In this document: positions 57,103 to 64,000 of the stretch, piece after piece | Numbering within the stretch: position 1 is the stretch's first letter | Layout: each line of letters begins with the position of its first letter | Assembly: GCA_963837325.1 (NCBI GenBank) | Contig: CAWIMV010000002.1 | Coordinates: 1,178,001 to 1,242,000, forward strand | DNA: 64,000 nucleotides | Reading direction: 5' to 3' | Origin: CAVQKZ01 sp963837325 | GTDB lineage: Bacteria; Actinomycetota; Actinomycetes; Mycobacteriales; Jatrophihabitantaceae | Made by a program: the position numbers and the translations under genes | Notes under the pieces: model-generated | Told to the model about the DNA's origin: nothing | Database searches by the model: none | What the model saw: only the letters and a program-made list of their open reading frames with translations

Positions 57103-58026
57103 TTGACCGTCTCAACCCATCTACGGGCCCGTTCGGGCCTGCTCGCCGTCAGCGGCGGAGCACTGCTGTGGGGCACCACCGGCATCGGTGTCCGCATCAT
57201 CAACGACCGGTCGGGGCTGTCCGCCGTCCCGATCGGCTGTTACCGCCTCGCGATCGCCGCAGTCGTGCTGGCCCTGTTGTTTCGCGGATCCGGCCTTCGG
57301 CGCCTGCAGTCGGCATGGCGGCGCCATCGCTGGTCGCTGGTGTTCGCCGGGGCCGGCCTCGGCGGATACCAGGCCCTGTACTTCGTCGGCGTCCAGTACG
57401 TGGGCGTCAGCGTGTCGACGCTGGTCAGCCTGGCCGTGGCCCCGGTGGCGTTGACCGTGGCCACGTCCGTTGTCGCTCGGCAGCGGCCGGCAACGCACGC
57501 ACTCGCCACCGTTGGGTGCGCGGTGGGCGGCCTGGCTGTCATCTCTCTCGCGTCGACGTCCACCAGCGCCGCGGCCCCGCACCCGATTCTCGGCATCCTG
57601 GCCTCGCTCGGCTCGGGCGCGGGCTACGCGGCGACGACCGTGGTCAACCGTCGGCTGGCTGCCGAGGGTGACCCGCTGCTGCTGACGGCGGCAACGAGTG
57701 GAATCGGGGCACTGGTGCTGGTACCGATCGCGCTGCCCATCGGCATGCGGTTGCCGTCGGATCCCGTCGTCCTGGGCTGGCTGGGCTATATCGGCGTCGT
57801 GTCGACGGTGATTGCCTACGGCTTGTTCTATACCGGCCTGCGCTCTACGTCGTCGCAGGTCGCCGGGGTGCTGACGTTGCTGGAACCACTGACCGCCACC
57901 GTGCTGGCCGTGGTCTTCCTGGGCGAGGCGCTCACGGCGCTGGGTTGGTTCGGGGCCGTGCTGCTGCTGGTCGCGATCGCCGTGCTTTACGTGCGGCGTC
58001 CGGAACCGGATGCCGCGGCCCTCTGA
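57103..58026 (+). CDS. EamA/DMT family transporter
   Basis: The 307-residue protein has ten hydrophobic helices in two EamA repeats. It shows GALLWGTTGIGVRIINDRSGLSAVPIGCYRLAIAA at the first, and ALYFVGVQYVGVSVSTLVSLAVAPVAL and VAGVLTLLEPLTATVLAVVFLGEALTALGW, the standard EamA ends. It is of the RhaT/YdcZ-like exporter type with unknown substrate. The start codon is TTG at 57103, with AGGAG 8 nt upstream. It converges on xseB with 11 bp between stops. Confidence 0.88.
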   Translation: MTVSTHLRARSGLLAVSGGALLWGTTGIGVRIINDRSGLSAVPIGCYRLAIAAVVLALLFRGSGLRRLQSAWRRHRWSLVFAGAGLGGYQALYFVGVQYVGVSVSTLVSLAVAPVALTVATSVVARQRPATHALATVGCAVGGLAVISLASTSTSAAAPHPILGILASLGSGAGYAATTVVNRRLAAEGDPLLLTAATSGIGALVLVPIALPIGMRLPSDPVVLGWLGYIGVVSTVIAYGLFYTGLRSTSSQVAGVLTLLEPLTATVLAVVFLGEALTALGWFGAVLLLVAIAVLYVRRPEPDAAAL

Positions 58027-58037
58027 GTCGGCTCGGA

Positions 58038-58250
58038 TCAGGTTGCGTCGGGTGGTGCCGCGTCGTGGGCGGCGATCGCGTCGTCGAGCCGCGCGCTCGC
58101 TCCGTCGAGCCAGCGCTGGCAGATGTCGGCCAGGGCCTCGCCGCGTTCCCACAAGGCGAGCGACTCCTCGAGGCTCTGACCGCCGGACTCGAGCTTGGCC
58201 ACAACCTCGCGCAACTCCGCGCGGGCGGCCTCATATCCCGGTTCGGTCAT
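58038..58250 (-). CDS. xseB: Exodeoxyribonuclease VII small subunit
   Basis: The 70-residue helical hairpin (PGYEAARAELREVVAKLESGGQSLEESLALWERGEALADICQ in parts) is the XseB signature with SLEESLxLWERGEAL. Several copies wrap the large subunit XseA to form the single-strand-specific nuclease used in mismatch and recombination repair. It starts 9 bp after the xseA stop, in one operon xseA-xseB, as in other actinomycetes. Confidence 0.93.
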   Translation of the reverse strand: MTEPGYEAARAELREVVAKLESGGQSLEESLALWERGEALADICQRWLDGASARLDDAIAAHDAAPPDAT

Positions 58251-58259
58251 GAACCGACC

Positions 58260-59450
58260 CTACTTGGCGACGGCCTCGAACTCGCCCCGTGCGACCCGGA
58301 TGCGCAGGTCGCCCTTGGCTTCGGCGGCGTCGCGCACCACCGTCCCATCGGGTCGGCGGACCACCGCGTAGCCCCGGTCGAGCGTGGACTGTGGCGACAG
58401 CGACCGCAGCCGGGCCCGCACGTGATGCAGGTCGGCACCGGCGGATTCGACCAGCCCGGCCGCGCGTCTCCGGGCCCGGTCGCGCAACAGGCCGGCCTCG
58501 GCGCGGTCGCGCTCGATGCGGCCGCGCAGGGTTGCTCGCAGTCGCTCGGGCAGTCCGGCCATCAGCTCGGCCTCGCGGCCCAACCGTTGCCGAACGGACG
58601 TGCGAGCTCGCTCGCGCAGGGCATCCAGCTCGCGCAGCTCGACCGCCAGATCGGGGACGATGCGCTTGGCCGCATCGGTGGGGGTCGACGCGGCCAGATC
58701 GGCGACGAAGTCGAGCAATGGCGTGTCGGTCTCGTGACCGATCGCGCTCACCACCGGCGTCCGCGCCGCGAACACGGCCCGGATGAGCGACTCGTTGCTG
58801 AACGGCAACAGGTCCTCGACGCTGCCGCCGCCGCGGGCGATCACGATGACTTCGACGGCCGGGTCGGTATCCAGGCGCGTCAGCGCCTCGACCACCTCGT
58901 TCACCGCGGACGCACCCTGGGTGGCGACGCTCTCGATGCGGAACGAGACGTCGGGCAGCCGCCGCCGCGCGTTCTCGACGATGTCGCGCTCGGCGGCGCT
59001 GGCCCGTCCGGTGATCAGGCCAATGCAGCCGGGCAGGAAGGGCAGGGCCTGCTTGTGCTCGGACGCGAACAACCCTTCGGCGGCCAGCAGTTTCTTCAGT
59101 GCCTCCAGCCGAGCCAGTAGTTCGCCGAGGCCGACCTGGCGGATCTCCGTGGCCCGCATGCTCAGCGTGCCCCGCTCGACGTAGAAGTCCGGGCGGGCCC
59201 GCACGATGACCCGCGAGCCTTCGCCGATCGCGTCGCTGAGGATGCCGCGGGCGCAGGTGACGCTCAGCGAGATGTTCGCGTCCGGGTCGCGCAGGGTCAG
59301 GAACTGCGTCGCCATTCCCGGCCGCCGGGTCAGCTGGGCGATCTGCCCGTCGATCCAGATCTCGCCGAGGCGCGCGATCCATTCGCCGATGCGCAGGGCG
59401 ACCACCCGGACCGGGATGGGTTTCTCAGGCGAGGTCTCGAGCCGGGCCAT
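58260..59450 (-). CDS. xseA: Exodeoxyribonuclease VII large subunit
   Basis: The 396-residue protein has an N-terminal OB fold (VRVVALRIGEWIARLGEIWIDGQIAQLTRRPG) and the exonuclease VII catalytic part with IGLITGRASAAERDIVENARRR, EVIVIARGGGSVEDLLPFSNESLIRAV and SAIGHETDTPLLDFVADLAASTPTDAA, the conserved core. A long coiled coil and the family end YAVVRRPDGTVV follow. The ATG at 59450 is chosen; a TTG at 59471 would overlap the gene before it. It lies 7 bp after the lipid-droplet-type gene. Confidence 0.93.
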   Translation of the reverse strand: MARLETSPEKPIPVRVVALRIGEWIARLGEIWIDGQIAQLTRRPGMATQFLTLRDPDANISLSVTCARGILSDAIGEGSRVIVRARPDFYVERGTLSMRATEIRQVGLGELLARLEALKKLLAAEGLFASEHKQALPFLPGCIGLITGRASAAERDIVENARRRLPDVSFRIESVATQGASAVNEVVEALTRLDTDPAVEVIVIARGGGSVEDLLPFSNESLIRAVFAARTPVVSAIGHETDTPLLDFVADLAASTPTDAAKRIVPDLAVELRELDALRERARTSVRQRLGREAELMAGLPERLRATLRGRIERDRAEAGLLRDRARRRAAGLVESAGADLHHVRARLRSLSPQSTLDRGYAVVRRPDGTVVRDAAEAKGDLRIRVARGEFEAVAK

Positions 59451-59457
59451 ATCGCGC

Positions 59458-59820
59458 TTACTCGTCGCCAATCACGTCGAACGGGGACGGTTTGCCGGTC
59501 CGCGGGCGGCGGACGGACTTCCGGGGCCGCTTGGTCCCTTCGCCGATGGGCGGAGCCTCGACCGGCTCCGGCTCCGGCTCCGGCTCGTCGAACGTCGCCC
59601 ACGGCGGCGCCTCGTCGGTGACGGCCCGGTGGTTGAGCAGCTCGTCCCCGCGGGCGGCAAGGTGGGCATATCGCTGCTGGGCCCGGAGCGAAAGCTGCAA
59701 AGCGGTACTCACCGCCAGCATCGGCAGCTCGATGGCCCGGTCGGGCAGGTGCCGGGCCTCGTCCACGGCCGTCGCGACCAGGCCGAGGGCCGCCCGGACG
59801 GGGGTCGGCAACTGTGACAT
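59458..59820 (-). CDS. Rv1109c-like conserved protein (lipid droplet-associated family)
   Basis: The 120-residue protein opens MSQLPTPVRAALGLVATAVD and has an amphipathic helical first half (LPDRAIELPMLAVSTALQLSLRAQQRYAHLAARGDELLN). It continues with an acidic, Pro-rich stretch and a basic tail (KRPRKSVRRPRTGKP). Position between xseA and ispH matches mycobacterial Rv1109c, annotated in relatives as a lipid droplet-associated protein. Amphipathic helices of this kind can coat lipid surfaces, but the role here is inferred from synteny. CTGGAG precedes the ATG. Confidence 0.8.
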   Translation of the reverse strand: MSQLPTPVRAALGLVATAVDEARHLPDRAIELPMLAVSTALQLSLRAQQRYAHLAARGDELLNHRAVTDEAPPWATFDEPEPEPEPVEAPPIGEGTKRPRKSVRRPRTGKPSPFDVIGDE

Positions 59821-59850
59821 GACTCCAGCCTGCCGTATCTGTGCCTTCCG

Positions 59851-59856
59851 TACCAT
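59851..59856 (+). promoter_or_regulatory. Leaderless -10 box for ispH
   Basis: TACCAT ends 8 nt before the ATG at 59865 and lacks a ribosome site. Confidence 0.6.
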
Positions 59857-59864
59857 CTACAGGT

Positions 59865-60872
59865 ATGACCTCGACTCAGCCGGATGCCATCGACGCTCCG
59901 GGCCGGCCACGCGGTCGCGTGCTGCTGGCCAAGCCGCGCGGCTATTGCGCCGGCGTCGACCGTGCGGTGCAGACTGTCGAGCTGGCCCTGGACCACTACG
60001 GCGCGCCCGTGTACGTGCGCAAGCAGATCGTGCACAACCTGCACGTCGTCCAGGCGCTCGAGGCCCGCGGCGCAATCTTCGTCGAGGAGACCGACGAGGT
60101 GCCGGAGGGCGCGCTGGTCGTGTTCTCTGCGCACGGGGTGGCGCCATCGGTGCACGCGGAGGCCGCACAGCGCGGACTGAAGTCCATCGACGCCACCTGC
60201 CCGCTGGTGACCAAGGTGCACCACGAGGTCCGACGCTTCGCCAACGACGACTACGACATCCTGCTCATCGGCCACGAGGGCCACGAGGAAGTAGTCGGCA
60301 CCAGTGGTGAGGCCCCGAACAACATCATCGTGGTCGACGGACCCGACGACGTAGCCCGCATCGAGGTCCGCGATCCGGAGAAGGTCGTCTGGCTCTCGCA
60401 GACGACGCTGTCGGTCGACGAGACCATGCAGACCGTCGACGCGTTGAAGGCCCGCTTCCCGTCGTTGCAGGCGCCGCCGTCCGACGACATCTGCTACGCG
60501 ACCCAGAACCGGCAGGCCGCGGTGAAGGTGATCGCCCCGCAGGTCGACCTACTGCTGGTCGTCGGCTCGGCGAACTCGTCCAACTCGGTGCGGATGGTCG
60601 AGGTCGCGGTCGCCGCGGGCGCACCCGCGGCCCACCTGGTCGAGAATGCGGCGGCCATCGACCCGACCTGGCTCGACGGCGTCACCACCGTCGGACTGTC
60701 GTCGGGCGCCTCGGTGCCGGAAATACTCGTGCGCGAGGTCATGGACTGGCTCGCCGTGCACGGCTACGCCGACGTCGAGGAGGTCAACCACATCGAGGAG
60801 CGGCTGACCTTCGCCCTGCCGCAGGAACTGCGCCGGGACCTGCGTGCGTCGGCCAAGGGCGTCACGACCTGA
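59865..60872 (+). CDS. ispH: 4-Hydroxy-3-methylbut-2-enyl diphosphate reductase
   Basis: The 335-residue enzyme carries out the last step of the MEP isoprenoid pathway, giving IPP and DMAPP. The three Fe-S cluster Cys are Cys28 in RGYCAGVDRAV, Cys112 in DATCPLVTKVH and Cys210 in DICYATQNRQ. The catalytic-site Glu/Thr region (HEGHEEVVGTSGE) and GSANSSNSVRMVEVA substrate loop are intact. The start is ATG 59865 by the -10 box. Its last 11 bases overlap the convergent lipase gene. It matches the mycobacterial lytB2/ispH position next to xseA. Confidence 0.95.
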   Translation: MTSTQPDAIDAPGRPRGRVLLAKPRGYCAGVDRAVQTVELALDHYGAPVYVRKQIVHNLHVVQALEARGAIFVEETDEVPEGALVVFSAHGVAPSVHAEAAQRGLKSIDATCPLVTKVHHEVRRFANDDYDILLIGHEGHEEVVGTSGEAPNNIIVVDGPDDVARIEVRDPEKVVWLSQTTLSVDETMQTVDALKARFPSLQAPPSDDICYATQNRQAAVKVIAPQVDLLLVVGSANSSNSVRMVEVAVAAGAPAAHLVENAAAIDPTWLDGVTTVGLSSGASVPEILVREVMDWLAVHGYADVEEVNHIEERLTFALPQELRRDLRASAKGVTT

Positions 60873-61686
60873 CCCGACCGCAGTCGCGGGCCGACAGCGG
60901 CACCGGAGCGCCCGCGCCCAGCTCGCTGACGATCATCGCGGCGACGTTGTGATCGGTGGGCAGCGCGCCGTGACCGACGGCGTCGTTGGGGCAGACACGC
61001 TGCACCGTGATGTCGAGCGCGCCCGACAGGGCCGCGGATTGCGACGGCACCACGACTTCGTCGCGCTCGGTCCAGATGGAGACAAACGTGGGCCCGGCCG
61101 GCGTCTCGTCCCCGGCGTTGAGGGCGGCCAGCAGCGGGCTGCCGGGTGCGAGTTGTCGGCAGGCCGTCGGGCAAGCGCCGGGTAGCACCGACCCGGCCAG
61201 GCTGGCCAGATCGGTGCCGTGGTGTGGCGCGCCGAGGGTGATCACCCGACGGGCCAGCGCGGCACCGCCGTGGGAGCGGACCCACAGCCGGGCGACGACG
61301 CCGCCGGCGGAGTAACCGATGATGTCGACCGACCTGGCGTGGGTGCGCTTGCGGGCGGCACTGGCCGCAACGCCGAGAGCCCGCGCCTGTCCGTTCAGGT
61401 CACCCAGGCCGCGGCCGGGGAGGTGGAGGACTTCGGCGTCCTTGCCATGTCGGCGCAGCACCCGCGCCAGCGATTGCAGCCCGGTGGTGGCGCCGCCGTA
61501 GCCGGGAACCAGCAGCACCGGGCCGGGCCGCACCAGATGGGGAGGCGTCGGCGCGGCCCGCGGCTTGGCGTGGTCCGGGCGCGAGGCGGCTATGGCAACG
61601 AAGACAGCGGTGACGACGGCCGCCGCGAGGACGGTGGCGACGGCCAGAACCAGCGGGCGGCGGGCAGAGGCCGGCGCCGACAGCAT
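60862..61686 (-). CDS. Secreted alpha/beta-hydrolase, lipase/esterase-like
   Basis: The 274-residue protein has an N-terminal signal or anchor (PLVLAVATVLAAAVVTAVFVAIAA) and an alpha/beta-hydrolase fold. Oxyanion region VLLVPGYGGATTGLQSLA, nucleophile elbow VDIIGYSAGGVVARLW (Ser in GYSAG), and late VGHGALPTDHNVAAMIV with the expected catalytic His are visible, and VWTERDEVVVP holds the acid. It resembles class 2 bacterial lipases (EstA/LipC). It probably acts outside the membrane. CACAAT lies 6 nt before the ATG. It overlaps ispH by 11 nt. The substrate is unknown. Confidence 0.82.
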   Translation of the reverse strand: MLSAPASARRPLVLAVATVLAAAVVTAVFVAIAASRPDHAKPRAAPTPPHLVRPGPVLLVPGYGGATTGLQSLARVLRRHGKDAEVLHLPGRGLGDLNGQARALGVAASAARKRTHARSVDIIGYSAGGVVARLWVRSHGGAALARRVITLGAPHHGTDLASLAGSVLPGACPTACRQLAPGSPLLAALNAGDETPAGPTFVSIWTERDEVVVPSQSAALSGALDITVQRVCPNDAVGHGALPTDHNVAAMIVSELGAGAPVPLSARDCGRVRS

Positions 61687-61810
61687 CCCCCGATTGTGCA
61701 GTCTTCAGCGGGCGTCTTTGCGCGGGGAGGCAGGGTTGCGGGCCGCGGCTGACTTCACGCAGGCCGCGGCGACCGTCCTGGGGGACGGGGCGAGTGGGAC
61801 GCTGGACGGG

Positions 61811-62338
61811 TCAGCGGTGCGTGATGAGCCGGATGCCGGCGATGATCAGGACCGCGGCGGTGGCGGCCGCAATCGCGGGGAACCCGTAGACCAGCCAGTT
61901 GGCGGCACCGTCGAAGAGCACCTTCTTGTCGTGCAGCCCGCCCGAGCGCAGGTACAGCATCGCCGCGGAGGCGCCGGCGTAGACCAACGGCGGGGCGATG
62001 ACCACCGGGAACATTCCGGAACGCCGCACCAGCAGGATCGCGATGATCGAGGCGATCACGATGCCGATGTTGAAGCCGCCGCGGACCTGCGAGCCGCTGA
62101 TCGTGTCGATGATGCCGCCGATTGCCGAGATAGCGAGCAACACCAGAAGGGCCGCCCATGACGGCAACCCCCGCTCCTTCGGCCGGACCGGACCCGGCTC
62201 GCGGATCGGCTCACGGGCGGGGTCGCGGCGATAGGAGGCGCGAACCGGTGTCGACTGGCTCCAGCCGTCCGCTTCGCCGTAGGGACCGTTGGCAGGCGGA
62301 GGGCGGCGGGCGCCGTATGGGGCCGGCGCGTTCACCAC
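61811..62338 (-). CDS. DUF6542 membrane protein
   Basis: The 175-residue protein has a disordered N-terminal part of about 55 residues (Pro/Arg-rich, ending PVRPKERGLPSW) and four membrane helices (LLVLLAISAIGGIIDTI; IGIVIASIIAILLV; FPVVIAPPLVYAGASAAML; WLVYGFPAIAAATAAVLII). That is the DUF6542 layout, found beside ispH/ychF in actinobacteria. The function is unknown. The 124 bp to the lipase start show no gene. Confidence 0.8.
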   Translation of the reverse strand: MVNAPAPYGARRPPPANGPYGEADGWSQSTPVRASYRRDPAREPIREPGPVRPKERGLPSWAALLVLLAISAIGGIIDTISGSQVRGGFNIGIVIASIIAILLVRRSGMFPVVIAPPLVYAGASAAMLYLRSGGLHDKKVLFDGAANWLVYGFPAIAAATAAVLIIAGIRLITHR

Positions 62339-62464
62339 ATCAAGCTCCTCCGCGGTCGGCGCCGATGAGCAGATCAGCCCCCGGTGACACGTGCAGTCCC
62401 GGTTAACGGTACCGGGAGAGGGCTGAGAGTGGGCGGATCTAGGCGGCGATCGAACCGGCGCCGG

Positions 62465-63832
62465 TCATGAGCTCTCGCCCCCGGCGGCCTCGGGCATGAC
62501 CGGCAGCGCGCTCTGCCCGATGGTGTGCCGCTGCTTGGACAGCGCCACCACCCGTTGTTCGGTGAGCTCGGGAGCCTGCGCGAAGCGCGCTGCTTCGGTG
62601 ACCTGTTTGGGCGTCTCGAGCTGGTCACCGGAGCCGACCACCTTCAGGTCAGACATGCGGCGGGCGGTGACCAGCACCCGGCTCTCCAGCGAGGACACGG
62701 TCTGGTTGTACGAGGTCACGGCCGAGCCGAGAGAGCGGCCGAGCTTGTCGATGTGCCCGCCCATCGTCGACAGCCGCTGGTACAGCTCACGGCCGAGCTT
62801 GTGCACCTCTTCGGCATTGGCAGCCAGCGCCTCCTGTCGCCACGTGTAGGCGATGGTGCGCAACAGTGCCACGAGCGTGGAGGGGGTGGCGAGCACGACG
62901 TCCTTGCCGAAGGCGTACTCCAGCAGGGTGGGATCCTCACGCAGCGCACCGTCGAGAAACGCGTCGGCCGGCACGAAGCACACCACGAATTCCGGCGTGG
63001 GATCGAAGCGCTCCCAATAGGCCTTGGCCGACAGCGAATCGATGTGCGTGCGCAGGTGCCGGGCGTGGGCCTTCATGCGGGCGTCGTGGGTCGCTTCGTC
63101 GCGGGCTTCCATCGCCTCGAGGTACGCACTGAACGCCACCTTGGAGTCGACGACCACGTTCTTGCCGCCGCACAGCCGCACGACCAGGTCGGGGCGTTGC
63201 GTGGTGCCGTCGGAACCGCGCGCGCTGGCCTGTAGGTCGTAGTCGACGTGCTCGGCCATGCCGGCCGCCTCCACCACCCGCTCGAGCTGCATCTCGCCCC
63301 ACCGGCCGCGAATCTGCGGTGCGCGAAGAGCGGTGACGAGATGCGAGGTCTCGCTGCGGACCTGCTCGGACGCATGGCTCATCGCCAGCACCTGCTCGCG
63401 CAACGCGGAGTCTGACGTCGCCCGCCCCTTCTCGATCTCGGCCAGCTGTTGCTCGACCTTGCCCAGCGATTCGCGCAGTGGGCCGACGAGCTGGTCGATG
63501 GCCTGCTGACGCTTGGCCAGATCGCCGCCGGCTTGCGTCGCGGTCTTGGCCAGCTGCGCTTCGGCCAGCTTGATGACGGCCTCGCTGTTGCGCTGCAGTG
63601 CCTCGGCCGCCTGCGATCCGAACAGCTCGCGCAATTGCGCGTCGGTGCGCACGAGCATGGCCTCGCGCTGGGCCGCGGCGGCTCGATCCGCCGCCAGCGC
63701 GGCCCGCAACCCGGCCGCCTCGGTGAGCGCGGCGCGTGTGCCGACCTCGGCCCGTTGCCGCGCGAGCAGCCAGCCGAGCGCCGCCCCGATCGCCAGGGCG
63801 AGCAGCGCGAGAATTACAGCGGTGACGTTCAT
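62465..63832 (-). CDS. rmuC: DNA recombination protein RmuC
   Basis: The 455-residue protein has an N-terminal membrane helix (AVILALLALAIGAALGWLLA), a coiled coil (about 25-160) and the RmuC nuclease-like core. The core shows LRAPQIRGRWGEMQLERVVEAAGM near residue 190, RPDLVVRLCGGKNVVVDSKVAFSAYLEA, FVVCFVPADAFL and VVLATPSTLVALLRTIAYTWRQE. RmuC limits inversions at short inverted repeats in E. coli, notable in a region with several such repeats. The ATG at 63832 is set by the membrane helix; no strong ribosome site is visible. Confidence 0.92.
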   Translation of the reverse strand: MNVTAVILALLALAIGAALGWLLARQRAEVGTRAALTEAAGLRAALAADRAAAAQREAMLVRTDAQLRELFGSQAAEALQRNSEAVIKLAEAQLAKTATQAGGDLAKRQQAIDQLVGPLRESLGKVEQQLAEIEKGRATSDSALREQVLAMSHASEQVRSETSHLVTALRAPQIRGRWGEMQLERVVEAAGMAEHVDYDLQASARGSDGTTQRPDLVVRLCGGKNVVVDSKVAFSAYLEAMEARDEATHDARMKAHARHLRTHIDSLSAKAYWERFDPTPEFVVCFVPADAFLDGALREDPTLLEYAFGKDVVLATPSTLVALLRTIAYTWRQEALAANAEEVHKLGRELYQRLSTMGGHIDKLGRSLGSAVTSYNQTVSSLESRVLVTARRMSDLKVVGSGDQLETPKQVTEAARFAQAPELTEQRVVALSKQRHTIGQSALPVMPEAAGGESS

Positions 63833-63897
63833 AGTTCGATGCTCACACCCGGCACCGACAATTTCCGGTGTCGACACGCCAAGAGGGCCGTCGTGCC

Positions 63898-63903
63898 TAG
63901 ACT
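63898..63903 (+). promoter_or_regulatory. Leaderless -10 box for ychF
   Basis: TAGACT ends 8 nt before the GTG at 63912. Confidence 0.6.
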
Positions 63904-63911
63904 GGCGGCTC

Positions 63912-64000
63912 GTGACCCTGACAATCGGTATCGTCGGCCTGCCCAACGTGGGCAAGTCCACGCTGTTCAACGCGCTGACGAAGAACGACGTCCTGGCCGC
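63912..64000 (+). CDS. ychF: YchF/Ola1-type GTP-binding ATPase (3' end missing)
   Basis: The first 29 codons read LTIGIVGLPNVGKSTLFNA, then LTKNDVLA, and run off the window. The P-loop GLPNVGKST directly after the N-terminus and the following LFNALT are the start of YchF, an ATP-preferring P-loop protein that binds ribosomes and responds to oxidative stress. The GTG start is supported by the -10 box at 63898. It completes the block with ispH and DUF6542 known from mycobacteria. Confidence 0.9.
   Translation, partial: MTLTIGIVGLPNVGKSTLFNALTKNDVLA

Overview
The window is about 64 kb of a high-GC actinobacterial chromosome. Codon use is strongly G/C at third positions. The gene content is typical of actinomycetes: a mycothiol S-conjugate amidase (Mca), an F420-type Ddn nitroreductase, a SigE-family ECF sigma factor, a heteromeric FadE pair, BioB with a BsaP-type auxiliary protein, and the block xseB-xseA-(lipid-droplet-type protein)-ispH-(DUF6542)-rmuC-ychF, most of which I recall in the same order in mycobacteria. 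The genus cannot be fixed from the sequence; a non-mycobacterial actinomycete seems likely. A striking general trait is that many genes start directly at a predicted transcription start: a TANNNT -10 box lies 6-8 nt before the ATG/GTG, with no Shine-Dalgarno. I list 13 clear cases.

Layout. 1-8.2 kb: 3' part of a family 5 uracil-DNA glycosylase, type II NADH dehydrogenase, one tRNA with a UAA anticodon but a short variable loop, DUF5302, Ddn and pirin, a GNAT, two acyl-CoA dehydrogenases, and a Bax inhibitor-1-like membrane protein. 8.3-19.8 kb: thiolase, SGNH hydrolase, the transsulfuration pair cbs/metB, an acuC deacetylase overlapping a GNAT/acyl-CoA-synthetase-like protein acetyltransferase, an ECF sigma factor with a membrane partner, and two small genes. 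19.9-24.9 kb: an operon of MoxR-type AAA+ ATPase, VWA protein and SET-domain protein, a frameshifted RibD-like remnant, and a lipoprotein. 25-31.5 kb: AsnC regulator, greA, mca, a WYL regulator whose tail runs antisense into its neighbour, DUF3224, an HTH_42 protein, and a DMT transporter divergent from a CGNR regulator with two identical operators between them. 31.5-45.9 kb: metallophosphoesterase, arfB, aminopeptidase P, enoyl-reductase-like protein, a decayed acyl-CoA ligase tail, a DUF255 thioredoxin protein, hemolysin III, Z-isoprenyl transferase, rhodanese, PIN-PhoH with a structured leader, and bioB/bsaP.

45.9-52.3 kb is the most interesting region. A two-component system is followed by two divergent units, each a TasA/camelysin-like secreted protein gene, then a strong hairpin, then a SipW-like signal peptidase gene. 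The rightward unit ends with a paralogue of the TasA-like protein that carries an LPFTG wall-anchor tail. One TasA-like gene is frameshifted. I read this as a surface-fibre locus with dedicated peptidases and an anchoring subunit. 52.3-64 kb is mostly housekeeping: PPOX, fumC, a secreted protein gene bracketed by 43-bp inverted repeats, YbjQ, glpX, a DMT transporter, xseB/xseA, ispH, a lipase, DUF6542, rmuC and the start of ychF.

Three families of dispersed intergenic palindromes are present: a 22-bp TTTTCCCCGCTGG unit (10 copies at three loci), a 68-bp TTGATCAACT palindrome (2 copies), and the 43-bp pair around the secreted gene. No rRNA, CRISPR array, transposase or prophage gene is visible.
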